From NCBI RefSeq assembly GCF_010093595.1, contig NW_022985442.1, positions 1,110,185 through 1,174,184 of the forward strand: 64,000 nt of DNA. Direction: 5' to 3'. The stretch is from Mytilinidion resinicola (Eukaryota; Ascomycota; Dothideomycetes; Mytilinidiales; Mytilinidiaceae). The position numbers and the translations under genes are program-made. Below are positions 11,022-22,160 of the stretch, one piece after another. Position 1 is the first letter of the stretch, and each line of letters starts with the position of its first letter. A model generated the notes under the pieces. That model saw nothing but the letters and a program-made list of their open reading frames with translations. It was not told the DNA's origin and did no database searches.

Positions 11022-12987
11022 ATGCTCCCCATCCTACCTCTCTTCCTCATCGTTTCCATCTCCTACCTCGTCTACACGTTCCTTATTACCCCCTTCTTCC
11101 TCTCCCCTCTCCGCCACCTGCCCGCCGCCCACTGGACTGCTCGCTACTCCTCGCTATGGATAAACCTTCAACGGTACCGCAGCCATGAGAATGCGGCGAT
11201 CTGGGGTGCTCACAGACATCTTGGACCGATTGTTCAATTGGGGCCCAACGAGGTCAGTGTGAATTGTATTCAGGGGGGTTTGCGAGAGGTGTATGCGGGC
11301 GGGATGGAAAAGCCGCCTGGCGAGGCGGGGTTTTATAACTTCTTTCAGAATTTTGGGTGAGTCTGATTTGTTGAGGTTTCATTGCTATATGATGCCAAGG
11401 CTTCTGTGCACTCTAAATCAGTTCTTTTCTATCTCATCACAATCTTCTCAAACAGTTTTCATTGGTAAATATGGTTGTCATACATGCTATATTCTATGTT
11501 CTATTTCAAGACCTCTCGATACTGTCGCTCTGCCTCTTGCCCCAATTCATCCCCCCCAAGTCCTCCCACCCCTAACTAACACCCCTCTCTCTCTCTCAGC
11601 ATCCCTAATATGTTCTCCACCTCCCCCACCCGCCCCCACTCGCACCGCAAACGCCTCATCAGCAGCCTCTACAGCAAAACCACCCTCGCCACCTCGCCCG
11701 CGCTCGCCGCCCAAACCTCCCTCATCCTCTACACCCGCCTCCTGCCCGCCCTCTCCGCCACCCAACCCACCGGCGGCACGCTCAACATCTACGCCCTCCT
11801 CAGCGCCGCCACCATGGACATCGTCACCGCCTACCTCTTCGGCCTGCGCGCCTCCTCCACCTTCCTCCTCGACCCCGCCGCGCGCGACCGCTTCCTGGGC
11901 TGGTACACCTCGCGCCACGGCTTCAGCTTCTGGGGTCAGGAGCACCCGACCCTCAGCGCGTGGGTGCATCGCTTCCTCGGCATCCGCCTCTCGCCCGCGT
12001 TCGTGGGCGAGGCGAACGCGGCGATCGAGGCGTGGGCGCTGGAGATGTGCGACACCGCCGCGCAAGCTAGCAGCCCTCGCACGATTGGAAACGAGAAGGA
12101 AAAGGGGGAGGGGCAAGGGGTCGCAGACACGCCGACCGTGTACGCGACGCTGTACGCCGCCGTCGCCACCCCACCCCCTTCGTCCAAGGAAGCGGTGGTA
12201 GCCGTGGACCGCACCGCGCATCTGACCACCGCGTCCGAGCTGCTCGACCACTTCGCGGCGGGCTTCGACACGAGCGGCATCACGCTGGCGTACGCGGTCC
12301 ACGAGCTCTCCTCGCGGCCGGCGCTGCAGGCTGCGCTGCGCGCGGAGTTGCTGGGGCTAGAGCCGCCGATCATCCCGGCGTCTGCGCCTGCGCTGCCGAG
12401 CGCGAAGGCTGTGGATGCGCTGCTGCTGCTGCACGCGGTCGTGTGGGAGACGCTGCGGCTGCATCCTGCGATTCCGGGGCCGCAGCCGCGGGTCACGCCG
12501 GCGGGGGGGTGCAGGTTGGGGCCCGAGGGGGTGTGGGTGCCGGGGGGCGTGAGGGTGAGCGCGAGCGCGGGGTTGTTGCATGCGGAGGAGAGCGTGTTTG
12601 AGCGGGCGGGGGAGTGGAGGCCGGAGCGGTGGGCGGAGGAGGGGACGGAGAGGAGGCGGGAGATGGATCGGTGGTTTTGGGCGTTTGGGAGTGGGGGGCG
12701 GATGTGTGTTGGGAAGCATTTGGCTATTCATCGTGAGTGTGGTGTCTTTCTATGCTTTTTTTTGGGGGGGGAAGGAGTGGGGGAAATGATGGGGCTTTGC
12801 TTGCCTTGTTGAGGTTTGTGTTGCTAACAGTGGATTTACAGAAATGAAACACATCCTCGCGGCCATCTACTCGAATTTCACCACTAGCATCGTCAACGAC
12901 GAGGGGATCGAGCAGCGCGATGCGTATACGGCGCCGCCGACGAGCGATGAGCTGATCATCACGTTGGTGCCTGTGTCTGCGGGCTAG
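11022..12987 (+). CDS. Cytochrome P450 monooxygenase (three exons)
   Basis: This is a heme-thiolate oxidase anchored in the endoplasmic reticulum. Exons are 11022-11356, 11600-12732 and 12842-12987, giving 537 residues. The first intron is long for this window (243 bp, GTGAGT to a CT-repeat tract and CAG), and the second is 109 bp. The N-terminus is a hydrophobic anchor (LPLFLIVSISYLVYTFLI) followed by a proline region. The I-helix oxygen-binding motif is AAGFDTSG, the K-helix motif is ETLR, the PERF-type motif is WRPERW, and the heme loop is FGSGGRMCVG with Cys481 as axial ligand. Exon 2 has extreme GC-rich third positions. The substrate is unknown, and no backbone synthase or other pathway gene is nearby, so a cluster role is not supported. 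Confidence 0.93.
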
Positions 12988-15900
12988 TGCAGTGCTGCTT
13001 TAGAGAGTCTGTCAGTCCGTCAGTTAGGCAGTGCCACAGTCGGTGGATCAGTGTGAAGCGTCTGTTACTAGTATACAAGCATCTCTTTGTCCGGAGGTGA
13101 CACTGAGACGGTCAGTGCAATAGCGTTGGCGGTAACCATCAGCTGATAGACAAATGGGAAGTGGAGCATAGCAGATGATGAAATGGATGATAAAAATAGG
13201 CATTCAGATTACTATTCCTGGATTGAGTAGGTGTGCTATGCGTCTTTTCTAAGAGAAGGAATGCATCTAAATATCCAGAAAAGCCATGCGTGATGTCAAT
13301 GACAGGTCTCTAGACTCCCATCACTTCAGATAAAACAAAGTCAGCCACGCTAATCTTATCTCACCTCCGCACTCTCTTGCTGATCACTGCGAGCCAGTCG
13401 GTCCTCTTGCACAGACGCTGCCAGGTGGTCAGCCGCCGTGATTGGGCGTACCGGACTTGAGCGTGGGCCTGGGTCCTCGAAGTGACCACTCTCGAATCAC
13501 TCCGATCAGACCGCGGCAACTCGTGACCATCCACACAAGCCGATCCGTCCAGTTGCCGCCCCCGCTAGAGAAGACGAACTTGACGGTCTGCTGCGCCAGC
13601 CACTGAACAGCTGCGTTATCGCCCTGCTGCAGCGGAGTAGAGCCCGCCCCGGCTGCAGTTGACACAGCTACGCAGCGCGACTCACAAGGGTTAGGCTTAG
13701 ATCTGTGGCGAAGAGTAGGTCCGTTTTGAGTTGCTAGTGTGTGGGGCATAAAATGCGGATGCGGACCCGCAGGGGTGCTTTGGTCGTCGTGTGCCTGTCA
13801 GTGTCGACGAACCGAACGCCTGTGAGGGCCCGCTCGGGTGGCAGATGTCCTCCTGCATGCTGCGTCGTCCAGGGACGCCGACGGGCAGAGGGAATGAATA
13901 TGCTGCGGTGTCTGCTGAATATGGCCAAGGACGTACATAGCAGATCGGCCTCGTGGTGGACAGGCAAGGGCGCCTGGTTTGTTGTGCATGCAACGGCTTT
14001 TGCGCAAGCGCGACAGTCGGCGATTTAATGGTCTCGGTGCTGCAGAGGGTGAGGGAGTGGGATAGTCCAGATGCATGTTAGTGGGGAGTGAGTCGTTTGG
14101 GCACAAAAGACTTTTCTGCCATTTCAGTCGGAGACGAAGAGAGATCGGGCAAGCCGAGCGCAGGGGAAGATGTGGTCTAGGGTTTTGCTGCTTAGTAGCT
14201 CGGGGGGTCTCTCTCTCTCTTGCAGAATGGATATTGACTTGTTGAAGCCCTTTTAAGAGAAGCGGTGTTCAGGCCACTTTTTGCTTGCAATTCGCATCGA
14301 CGCTATGCTGTTTTAGGTGCTGGAGACATGTACGAGGTGAAACGTGCTTTCTCTGATTTTGATCTTCGGTCACTTGTTTCAACCATCGGCCTCGCAGGAC
14401 AGGACTGCAGCTATAATCTCCGAGAGGCGCGGAAACTTGCAGCCCCCCAACCGACTGCTGAGATATATTTGGGGTAAGCGGGAATGCATCAAATGGGCGT
14501 TTGTTTCCGCGGTGTTTGTGGGGTTTGGCTGGCCTGGTCTATTGCACTTTGGGGCCTAAAGGACCCGACAGGCCGAGCGGTTCGCACATTGAACTGTCGC
14601 AAGAACTGAGAGGCTTGTGGAAGAGGCTCAAGCATGATGTTGCGCTCGCACGCAGATCCCCCGGGTTTGCTCAAAACGCAGGGTCCGGGTTCTTCCCTGT
14701 TCGAGAGCAGATGCAGCGCAAAGTCTCGGCATGTGCAGTTGCAGCATCGCTCGATAGCGTTTCGACTTACCGTTGACGGCTCCGCGCCCGCTGCGTGGAT
14801 TGGTGGTCCGGGGGTTTCAGGAGCATGTGCAGCCGAAGCGCCGCTAGAGCTGCTACAGGGAACCAAGCGGGCGAGATTAAGTAGCGGGTCTCCTCCACAT
14901 ACAGCCAGCAGCCGACTTGGTAGCACAGGCGCTGTCCGTTTCTGCTATACGGAAGGTCAGCTTTCTCTTCGACATTCCTGCTCCGTCCTGCCGTCCTGCC
15001 CGGTTCGGGAAGTCAAGCAGGGGCTCAAGCCGCTTTCGGCCCTCGCTCGATACTCATCCCGGCATGGCGAGGGTCTTGCTGTAAGGCTCTCCTGGTCGGC
15101 GGGCGGCGAAGGGCGGAAACCGTTTGGGCGGTATAGCTACTCCAAGGCTATTGCAGCGTCGGCTTCAGGCTGGCCCAGAGTAGCAACAGTGGGCTAGCAC
15201 CACAACGGATCCCGGAAACGGCGGTGGGCGTCGAGATTGAGCCCAACGGGGGGCTTCATGTGCATGCAATTGAGCAGCAATTGCGCCGTGCGGAGAAGGC
15301 TGGCGGCGCATAATGCAGGTACGGCGGGGAGAGGGTCTGTACACACAGCACAGCTCGGAACAGGGCCTGAAGTGCTGGCGACGGGGGGAGACAGGCAGGA
15401 AGCTGGTTCCGAGGGCCCACGGTCCCGCAGAGGCTTGGCCGCGGCGAGATTGCTTCGGCGCCTGGGAAGAGGAACTGAAATCCGGGGTTGATTGTCGCAT
15501 GCTGGCGGGCGACTGGCAGTATGAGCAGGGCCGGGTATATGGCGACGTCAACAGGGAGACTGCCGAGCAATAGAGTTGTGCCTAAGACGCTGCCACGAGG
15601 CAACTCCGGTGGACAGCGTGCGCAGGAGGAGAGAGGCCGTCGTGGCTGAAGGCGCGGGCGAATAGGGCTTCGAGTGAGGTGTAAAATTGTAGCAACGCGG
15701 TGGTGCAGCAGTTGAGATGTGAGCCGTGCCGCTCAGACCTCCTCGACGACAACGACGACGACGACGACGACAACGACACCAGCCATCAGCGTTTCGGCCT
15801 CGCCATCGCCACAGCCCTCGCCCTCCCAGCCCAGCACTGTGGCCCATACTGCTCCGGCCTGCCGCTTGCCGTCGACTGGCGCCAATGCGTCTTCCCGTTT

Positions 15901-18368
15901 GCCCTGGCCGCCGCGCTCTGGTCTCCGTCTGCGCTCAACTCGACGTCCGAGGTGCTCGGGACGGCACCCTGGCGCTGCCCTCTGTCATGGCGAGGAACGG
16001 GAGCGTGTTCCTGCATTTCGTCTCGGTCGAGCGTCGCCCGGCGCGGTCTCGTTCGTCCTTCTGTGGCACGGCCGGTAGGAGCTGCAGCCACGAGGGGTTC
16101 GCAGGCCCGCAGAGTTCTATCAGTTTTCCAGCAGCCGGCGCCAACGCGCACCAGACGCATGTGCGAGACGTGGTGTGGCACCACGGGCGATCGGGGCCCG
16201 TCCAGAGTCGACCAAAGGGGACGTCGTTGCTGTGAGGTAGTGCGGCCCAGAGGGGGACGGGCTCGGCGCGGGAGAGGTAGGTTGAGATATGGGCGCCAGC
16301 GACAGCTATATAGACGGCCGCTCCAGCAATGTAGACGCCGTCCCGACTCTGACGGCTAGAGGGCTGGCGCTGCGCAAATGGGCGGTGGCGGGCGAGCTTC
16401 CGGAGCCCTTTGCGCTCCAGCAAGCCCATGCTGGAGGCCCGGATGCCGTCAACGCACGACGGACGGGCTCTGCCGCACCCATGCTGTTGCCAGCGCCGAT
16501 GCCGCCATGGTGTGCACACGCAGCAGACTCAAGCAGACTCAGGCGGCGGAGAGGGAAGGTGGCCGGCGGGCTGCAGCACCGCCAGTGGACGGGCACTGTC
16601 TCAACTTCACGGCGCCAGCGAGGCCATATAGCGCGGCATCGTCACTCCACGCGCGCCCCTTTGCCTCTCTGTTCTCCCGCCGCGTCTGCATCTGTGCCGC
16701 CCGCCGTCGCTACATGTCCCTAGCGCGGCCCGTCAGAGAGCAGCCAGCTTCCTCCCTTGACCGCATTCCCGGCGGAGCACTGCGCGGCACTGCACCGCCA
16801 ACAACGCCATCCCGGCCGCACGACACGCTGCACCGAGCGCGGCGACTCCAGGCAGCATTGGCAGCAGGCTGGGTGGTGCAGCGCCCCTGGAGAGTGAAGG
16901 CGTGCGCTGGGCATCGACATCGCGGCGATCAGCCGGGAGCAGGTCTGGTAGCGAAGATATCTTGGGCGGAGACCACGACTCTGGAGCGTGCTGTGGCGTC
17001 GGCCGTTGAGCTACTGTGCCCTGCGACAGCCCTCCTGCTGCACCTCGATCGTCTCGCCGCACTGGACGAGGCCTGCGGCGACGGCTCCACCTGCCCTGCG
17101 TCCCCCCGTTGGACCTCTCCCCTCGAGCGCCTCACTGGCCCTCTCTCTCCTCTCTCGCGGCCGCGTCTCTTCCGGCCGCTGTCGAGTCCCCATCGGCCTC
17201 GTCGTTGCTCCACACTGCCGCGCCGACTGATGCCTCCGCGGGATCCATCGTCTCGTCGCCCATCGCTGTGCTGCTGATTCCGACACTGCCGCACGCTGGC
17301 CTCTACCATTGGCCTCTGTGCAGCGCTCCCAAGACGCGCTCCTGCTGCGGCCAATCGTTGGGACGGGACGGCGGCCGGCTGCTATGCTTCCACGGTTGCC
17401 TCTTGACGACTGAGGCCATCCCCACGTCTCGCTGTGGAGGCGGCCCAAGATTGCGCCATCTCCCGCGGCGTCCCAGGGTTGACTGCTCGGCACACTCCCG
17501 AGCAGAATAGCGTGTGGCCAAAATTGGGGGGCGCGGGTGGAGCAAACGCTGGAATAGTGAGCTCACCAGACACTCTGCACTGAGCGAACCGCGCCGGCAC
17601 GCGTCGGGCGAGTCCAGTCCCACAACCTTATTCGAATCGCCCAACGGCAGCGCATGCAGACGACCGCCGTGACTAAAGCAGCGCTGAAGACTCGCTGAAC
17701 AGTCGTGCAGTCGTGGTTGCGGTGGATATAGCGGTGGATTCGACAGTGCGGTGGATGCCTCTCGTGCCTGGACTTCCACGGTTCTTTCCACAGCTCCATC
17801 ACTTGCGAATCATTCGACCAGTCCGGACCTGCTGCAAACGCCGGCCCCGATCGTTATTCGTTAGGCTCGCTACCAGAGCCCACTCCCACCTTCCGGCTCC
17901 TACCAGCATCTGCGCTGGAAAGCGACTTCGTCGTCTCTGTATCTTCTCAACCTCGACATCTGCCTCGGGGTGGTTCGCCCAACATCTTATATATCCTTCT
18001 ACAGCTCTCTCGTAGCACTGTCCATAAAAAAGTCCGATCCCCGAGGCCACAATCGCCATCGCGCTGCACTAAATCCTCTCCTCATCCTCAACCGTGTCCC
18101 TTGCTCGAGCCGTCCCCGTAGGAACCCAGGTAGTTCTTTTCCACGGTGCCTCGACGCTCTCCTACGTGCAAAGACCGGCCAGGCCAGGAACCTACAAACC
18201 TTGCCCCAAAGAGTTTGACGGCATCTTCACGGCGCCAGGTGACAGGTACCCTACTGTATCACTGCCAGGCCTGCTCCCGCTTCCTGCGTGGGCAGCCTTT
18301 TGATCCACGGGTGGCCTCCTCATAGTTGCTTAAGCTCACCCACGCGGACGCCCGCGATTTCTTTCTCC
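12988..18368. other. 5.4-kb GC-rich gene-free stretch upstream of the velvet gene
   Basis: From about 13.4 to 17.9 kb the sequence is GC-rich, and overlapping open frames exist in almost every frame of both strands. The longest, 16378-17277 (+, 299 codons), is rich in Arg, Pro, Ala and Cys with no protein-like pattern, as expected when high GC removes stops. The best candidate for something real is 13429-13749 (-), whose last 70 codons have sensible amino-acid composition, but I recognise nothing in it. A (GAC)n microsatellite lies at 15745-15777. The simplest reading is a long promoter plus 5' leader for the velvet gene. Confidence 0.45.
15745..15777. repeat. (GAC)n trinucleotide microsatellite
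   Basis: About eleven GAC-type triplets in a row, with two AAC interruptions, lie inside the GC-rich region upstream of the velvet gene. Confidence 0.85.
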
Positions 18369-20108
18369 ATGGCGCAGATGGCATACTACAGCCAGCACTT
18401 TGCGCAGACCTTTGCCCCCCCACCCATACCATATCCCGCCCCAGGAGAATTGCCCAGGTACGAGTTGAAATCGCCGTTACGCTCTGCCTCCCACGCTGCT
18501 GTCCCTACGACTAATCTCGGCATACGCAGCAATTCAACCTCGTTGTACGTCCGCCAGCAACCAAGAGTAGCGCTAGTCTCAACCACTGGCACCGAAAAGA
18601 GTCAGTCTGCTCTATCCTCCATGCCACCAGTTGGTGTCGATGCTCACAAGTGTTAGATCGCAAGCCGATCGACCCGCCTCCTTTTGTAGAGCTTCAAGTG
18701 GAGAGACGCGTAGACCCATCGCAACATTTTCTCAATAATCCCTACATTTTTTCGACTGTAACCCTCTACAAGGCGGACGTAGACCAAGACTACGACGACA
18801 CACCTGGCAAGTCGCTAGCAGGAACTTTCGTCTCGTCTGCCAACCGATTGAAAAATGAGGTCAACATCGGTAATGATACAAATATCCCTTACCAACAAGT
18901 CGTTTGCTAACTGGTTCAAAGATGGCTGTTACTTCGTGTTCGGAGATATTTCTGTTAAGGTTGTCGGCACTTACCGCTTGAAATTCTCCGTATATGAAAT
19001 GAGGAAGGATGGACAAGGAGTAGTAGTGTACCTTGGCGCGGTCATTTCAGACAAATTCCAAGTCCAGACACAGAAAGATTTCCAAGGATTGTCAGAATCG
19101 AATTATCTCACCAAATCTTTCCACGAGCAAGGCATGCATTTGAGGATTCGAAAGGAACCACGAACGACGCTAGGGTTTGTTCCCACCACTCTCCTCTACA
19201 GCAAACAAGACACTGACTTCGAAACAAGCAAGCGAGGATATGAGTACAAGCCGCCGAACGCGCCCCCCGCCACGCTTGCCGCCCGACCGTCTGTGGACGC
19301 TTACGCACCGGGAGGATATTCCAGCGGCTACTTTGACGATGGGTCATCGCCCTCCTCTATTAAACGCTTAAAGACTAGCAACTATGATAGCAGGGGGACT
19401 TACAACTCGAACATGTACCAGCAATATCCTGTCCAAAACGCCACCTTTCCGTCAACACCAGTACCGCACAGCAGTGCGGACTATCAGTTTGGGTCAATGA
19501 ATACAAACGGGCTTGGTGTATTCACCTTTTCCAGTGGGCCTCAGTTGCCCTCTTACAGATCCGACTCGCGCTTCTCTACCTTAGTAGAGCGTTCTATGAC
19601 GAGCGCTATTACTCCACAATACGGATACAGTCCAGAACAAGCTCATAATAGCCTCGGACAACAACGCAGCCCACATCAGCCCGTACAAGCCCCTAGTACT
19701 TACAGCGACGGCCACAGCTTCCCTGCATACCGTAGCTCTTCGAACAATGAGCATACCACCACGGATCATCGATCCAATATGTCGTTGAACGCCAGCACTT
19801 CAGAAGGGTTCCCGTCACAGCCTCTCCCCTACCGTAACCCGCCCGCCACGATCGGGAACGGAGGCGCCACGCATGGGAATAGGGATCATCAAGGTATCTC
19901 AACTTCGGGCAGTTTGCAGATGGGTGGGTTGTCGGCGAACGGTATGACCTACTCCGCTCCATCCAGGACAGGACATGTTGGGAATGGAAATTATCGAAAC
20001 ACCGCCTCTTCAGATAACCTATTGCCGTTAGAGGATCCACTTCAGGAACAACCGTCGCAATCGGGAGACCAGTTCTTGACGGTCAACTTTCCTAGTCTAG
20101 GGCGCTAG
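18369..20108 (+). CDS. Velvet-domain developmental regulator, VosA type (three exons)
   Basis: Velvet proteins are fungal DNA-binding regulators that couple sporulation, spore viability and secondary metabolism, acting as homo- or heterodimers in the nucleus. Exons are 18369-18600, 18657-18869 and 18922-20108, giving 543 residues. Introns are 56 and 52 bp, the second with a GCTAAC branch site. The velvet domain spans about residues 58-231: YVRQQPRVALV, KNRKPIDPPPF, the core YFVFGDISVKVVGTYRLKF and the closing LRIRKEPR. VosA is favoured over VelB because there is no long insertion inside the domain and the FVFGDxSVK and RIRKEPR strings fit VosA as I remember it; VelC is the main alternative. 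The C-terminal 300 residues are Ser/Gln/Asn-rich and disordered, with a basic KRLK patch. The start chosen is the first ATG with a good context; an in-frame upstream frame lacks protein-like content. Confidence 0.87.
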
Positions 20109-22022
20109 GCTAATGTGGCGATACAGGGGCCGGCCTAGGGGACGACGAAGCGGAGAACAACGACCCCGAACACCCCAGACGGCTTCCCGATCCTAGGGGA
20201 ATGGCCTCGTCTCTCGATCCTATGGGGGGTTTGGGTGCTCTTTGAGTCTTCCTTTTTGCTACTCCTGACGGGTGTTCTAGGGCCGGCTTCCGCTAGCAGT
20301 AGACAGCTCCCAGTAAGATCTCGCGCCTTGAATGAGATTGAATGGAATTGCTAGAGTTGACGCCCCTCAGGCTCCCATACCCACCTTGTTCGGTCCTTTC
20401 GCCACGGCCGACAGCTATTACTTCAACTGGCCTGAATGATCCATTTCTATCAACCGGGATCTCATTTTTTGGTCTGCATCTTGCCCATCTTATCCCCTAC
20501 CTTCGCTTATTGTCTTACTGCCGCGTTTTGTCCCTCGCGTTACGAATACCCACATTCTTCTCTGTTTTGGCAATCATGGTCCGGAGTACCGTATTCATCA
20601 GCGTTTTGCAACGGAGTCTGGGGTATCGGCGAAAATGGTTGACTGAGTTGGTGGTTTCCATCATCATCAGAGTAAAAAAACGGAGTAAAAAAAGGAGTAA
20701 AAAAAGGCGTGACGACGCTGTGGGAGTTTGGTGTTTCGGTTGTTTCTTTCTATTGCGTTACAGTAGTTTGTTTTCTTTCTTGATTTTCCTTTTTGCCTTA
20801 TCATCACGCTCCGTGTGACTTCTTGTCATGCTTGGTATGACGAAGCCTTGCCGTTCCAAGGCTGTGTTGGGCCCCAAAGTCTACCTTGCTATCGGAGTGG
20901 AGAGGTGTCAATGCGTTGCAACAGGCGTTTATGGGTTTGCTGATATCCCGGCAGGCCGAGGCGGCGGCATGGATATGTCCATTCTCAGTGCAGCCTTGAT
21001 GCCGCCGGCGGTGGTGGTGTTTGGATTGCTTGAACATTTTGGGATTTCTTGATTTTTTCATGGGATCTGCTTTTTTTTTTTCCTTTTTCTTATCTGTGCT
21101 TATACCTCTTAGGGGACTCTTGTGATCTTTTTGGAACTTTTTATCTAGGATTACTTGCTTTTCGGATTTGGTTTCATGGGGATTTAACGAAAGCGCGGAG
21201 TGTGGAGTTTGAGTAGACTGATTGTCAGGTCTACGCACGTCGCATCGTTTATCCTTAGTGTTGCTCTTATTGGTTTGTTGAATGTTTGGGATGCGTGTAT
21301 GTATGTTGGTACGTTTGTTAGTATGCATGTAGGCATGGTGCGCGGGTCCGGGAAGGCGGAAATACTTCAATGGGAGAAAGAACTTCCAACCAATGGCTGT
21401 TCCTGTGATTGTGTGGGTGTGAACCTGGTGATGCGTGAATGGTGGTGTGACAGAGTGACTACCATGGTCCTGGACTGTGAGCCTCGAAGCCTCGACTTGT
21501 GATATATTGAAGTGAACACTTGACACTTCGCTGATCCGGTCGTGTGTCAGAAGGTAATCTAAACTAAGTTTGAGGGAGGTAGACGAATGCGCTCGATAGA
21601 GAGAGGAAGATGGTATGATGGGGCGTTGTGGCGGCGTCGGCACGGGTGAGAATTTCTCCTTTCACCGCTTTCGCTAGACGATTACACATCGCTTAGTAAG
21701 CCGCTAGCGTTACGGGGTCCGATCGCAGGACGTCGAATTGGGTATAGTCAATGCTGCATTTGCTGGTCCGTTGCTGATGACTAGTTTCCGCTCTCTGACC
21801 CCTTTCTTCAGAAGTTTAGACTCTAGCTCTGCTAGACTGACTTGCCATGGTTCTATCGACCCTCCCATAGTGGTAGGTTGTTGGCGTTCTGGTATAGAGG
21901 CAGCGGAGTGAAACAGGTCATCGAAGGGCGGTCGCCCTCTGCGATATGAAGGTGTCCAGCAAATCCGTCTGAGCAATGTTTGAATCGGAGCACCTGGTGC
22001 CGTCCGAAGAGAACCTCCTTCA
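20109..22022. other. Gene-free region downstream of the velvet gene
   Basis: No gene is supported. The sequence turns T-rich on the plus strand (20.4-21.2 kb). A 279-codon minus-strand frame at 20804-21643 is His/Lys/Thr-rich without order and is the complement of this pyrimidine-poor/rich bias, so it is treated as chance. Part of the span may be a long 3' untranslated region. Confidence 0.45.
20670..20705. repeat. Three copies of an 11-base GAGTAAAAAAA unit
   Basis: GAGTAAAAAAA occurs at 20670, 20683 and 20695, separated by one or two bases, immediately followed by a GGCGTGACGACG stretch. This is a minisatellite-like run likely to be length-variable. Confidence 0.8.
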
Positions 22023-22160
22023 GGCTCGGGTTCGATCGATCGATCGATCACGAGTTTCTGGATGATCTCGGGCCAACTATAGGGCCGTGCCCCCGTGCAC
22101 GGTACTGTGTGAGGTCCGAGATGAACTCGATCGCACCCTCTGATCGATCGAACCCGAGCC
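22023..22160. repeat. Perfect 19-bp inverted repeat with 100-bp spacer
   Basis: GGCTCGGGTTCGATCGATC at 22023-22041 is exactly complementary to the segment at 22142-22160. The left arm runs into a further GATCGATC tract. The spacer holds a short GTGCCCCCGTGCAC-type palindrome. No open frame or transposase is associated with it. It could form a cruciform or be the remnant of a small foldback element. Confidence 0.75.

Noticed and set aside
11293..12201. 302-codon plus-strand frame with long Ser/Pro runs, and the antisense 251-codon frame
   Set aside because: Both are shadows of the P450 second exon, whose GC-rich codons open the other frames.
7005..12987. Possible secondary-metabolite cluster around the P450
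   Set aside because: No polyketide synthase, peptide synthetase, terpene cyclase or transporter lies nearby; the neighbours are housekeeping genes.
16378..17277. 299-codon plus-strand open frame
   Set aside because: It lies in very GC-rich DNA where nearly all frames stay open; the Arg/Pro/Ala/Cys-rich translation shows no protein-like pattern, and longer shadows overlap it.
20804..21643. 279-codon minus-strand frame rich in His, Lys and Thr
   Set aside because: The composition follows the local T-rich plus strand; no domain, no neighbours and no splice support.
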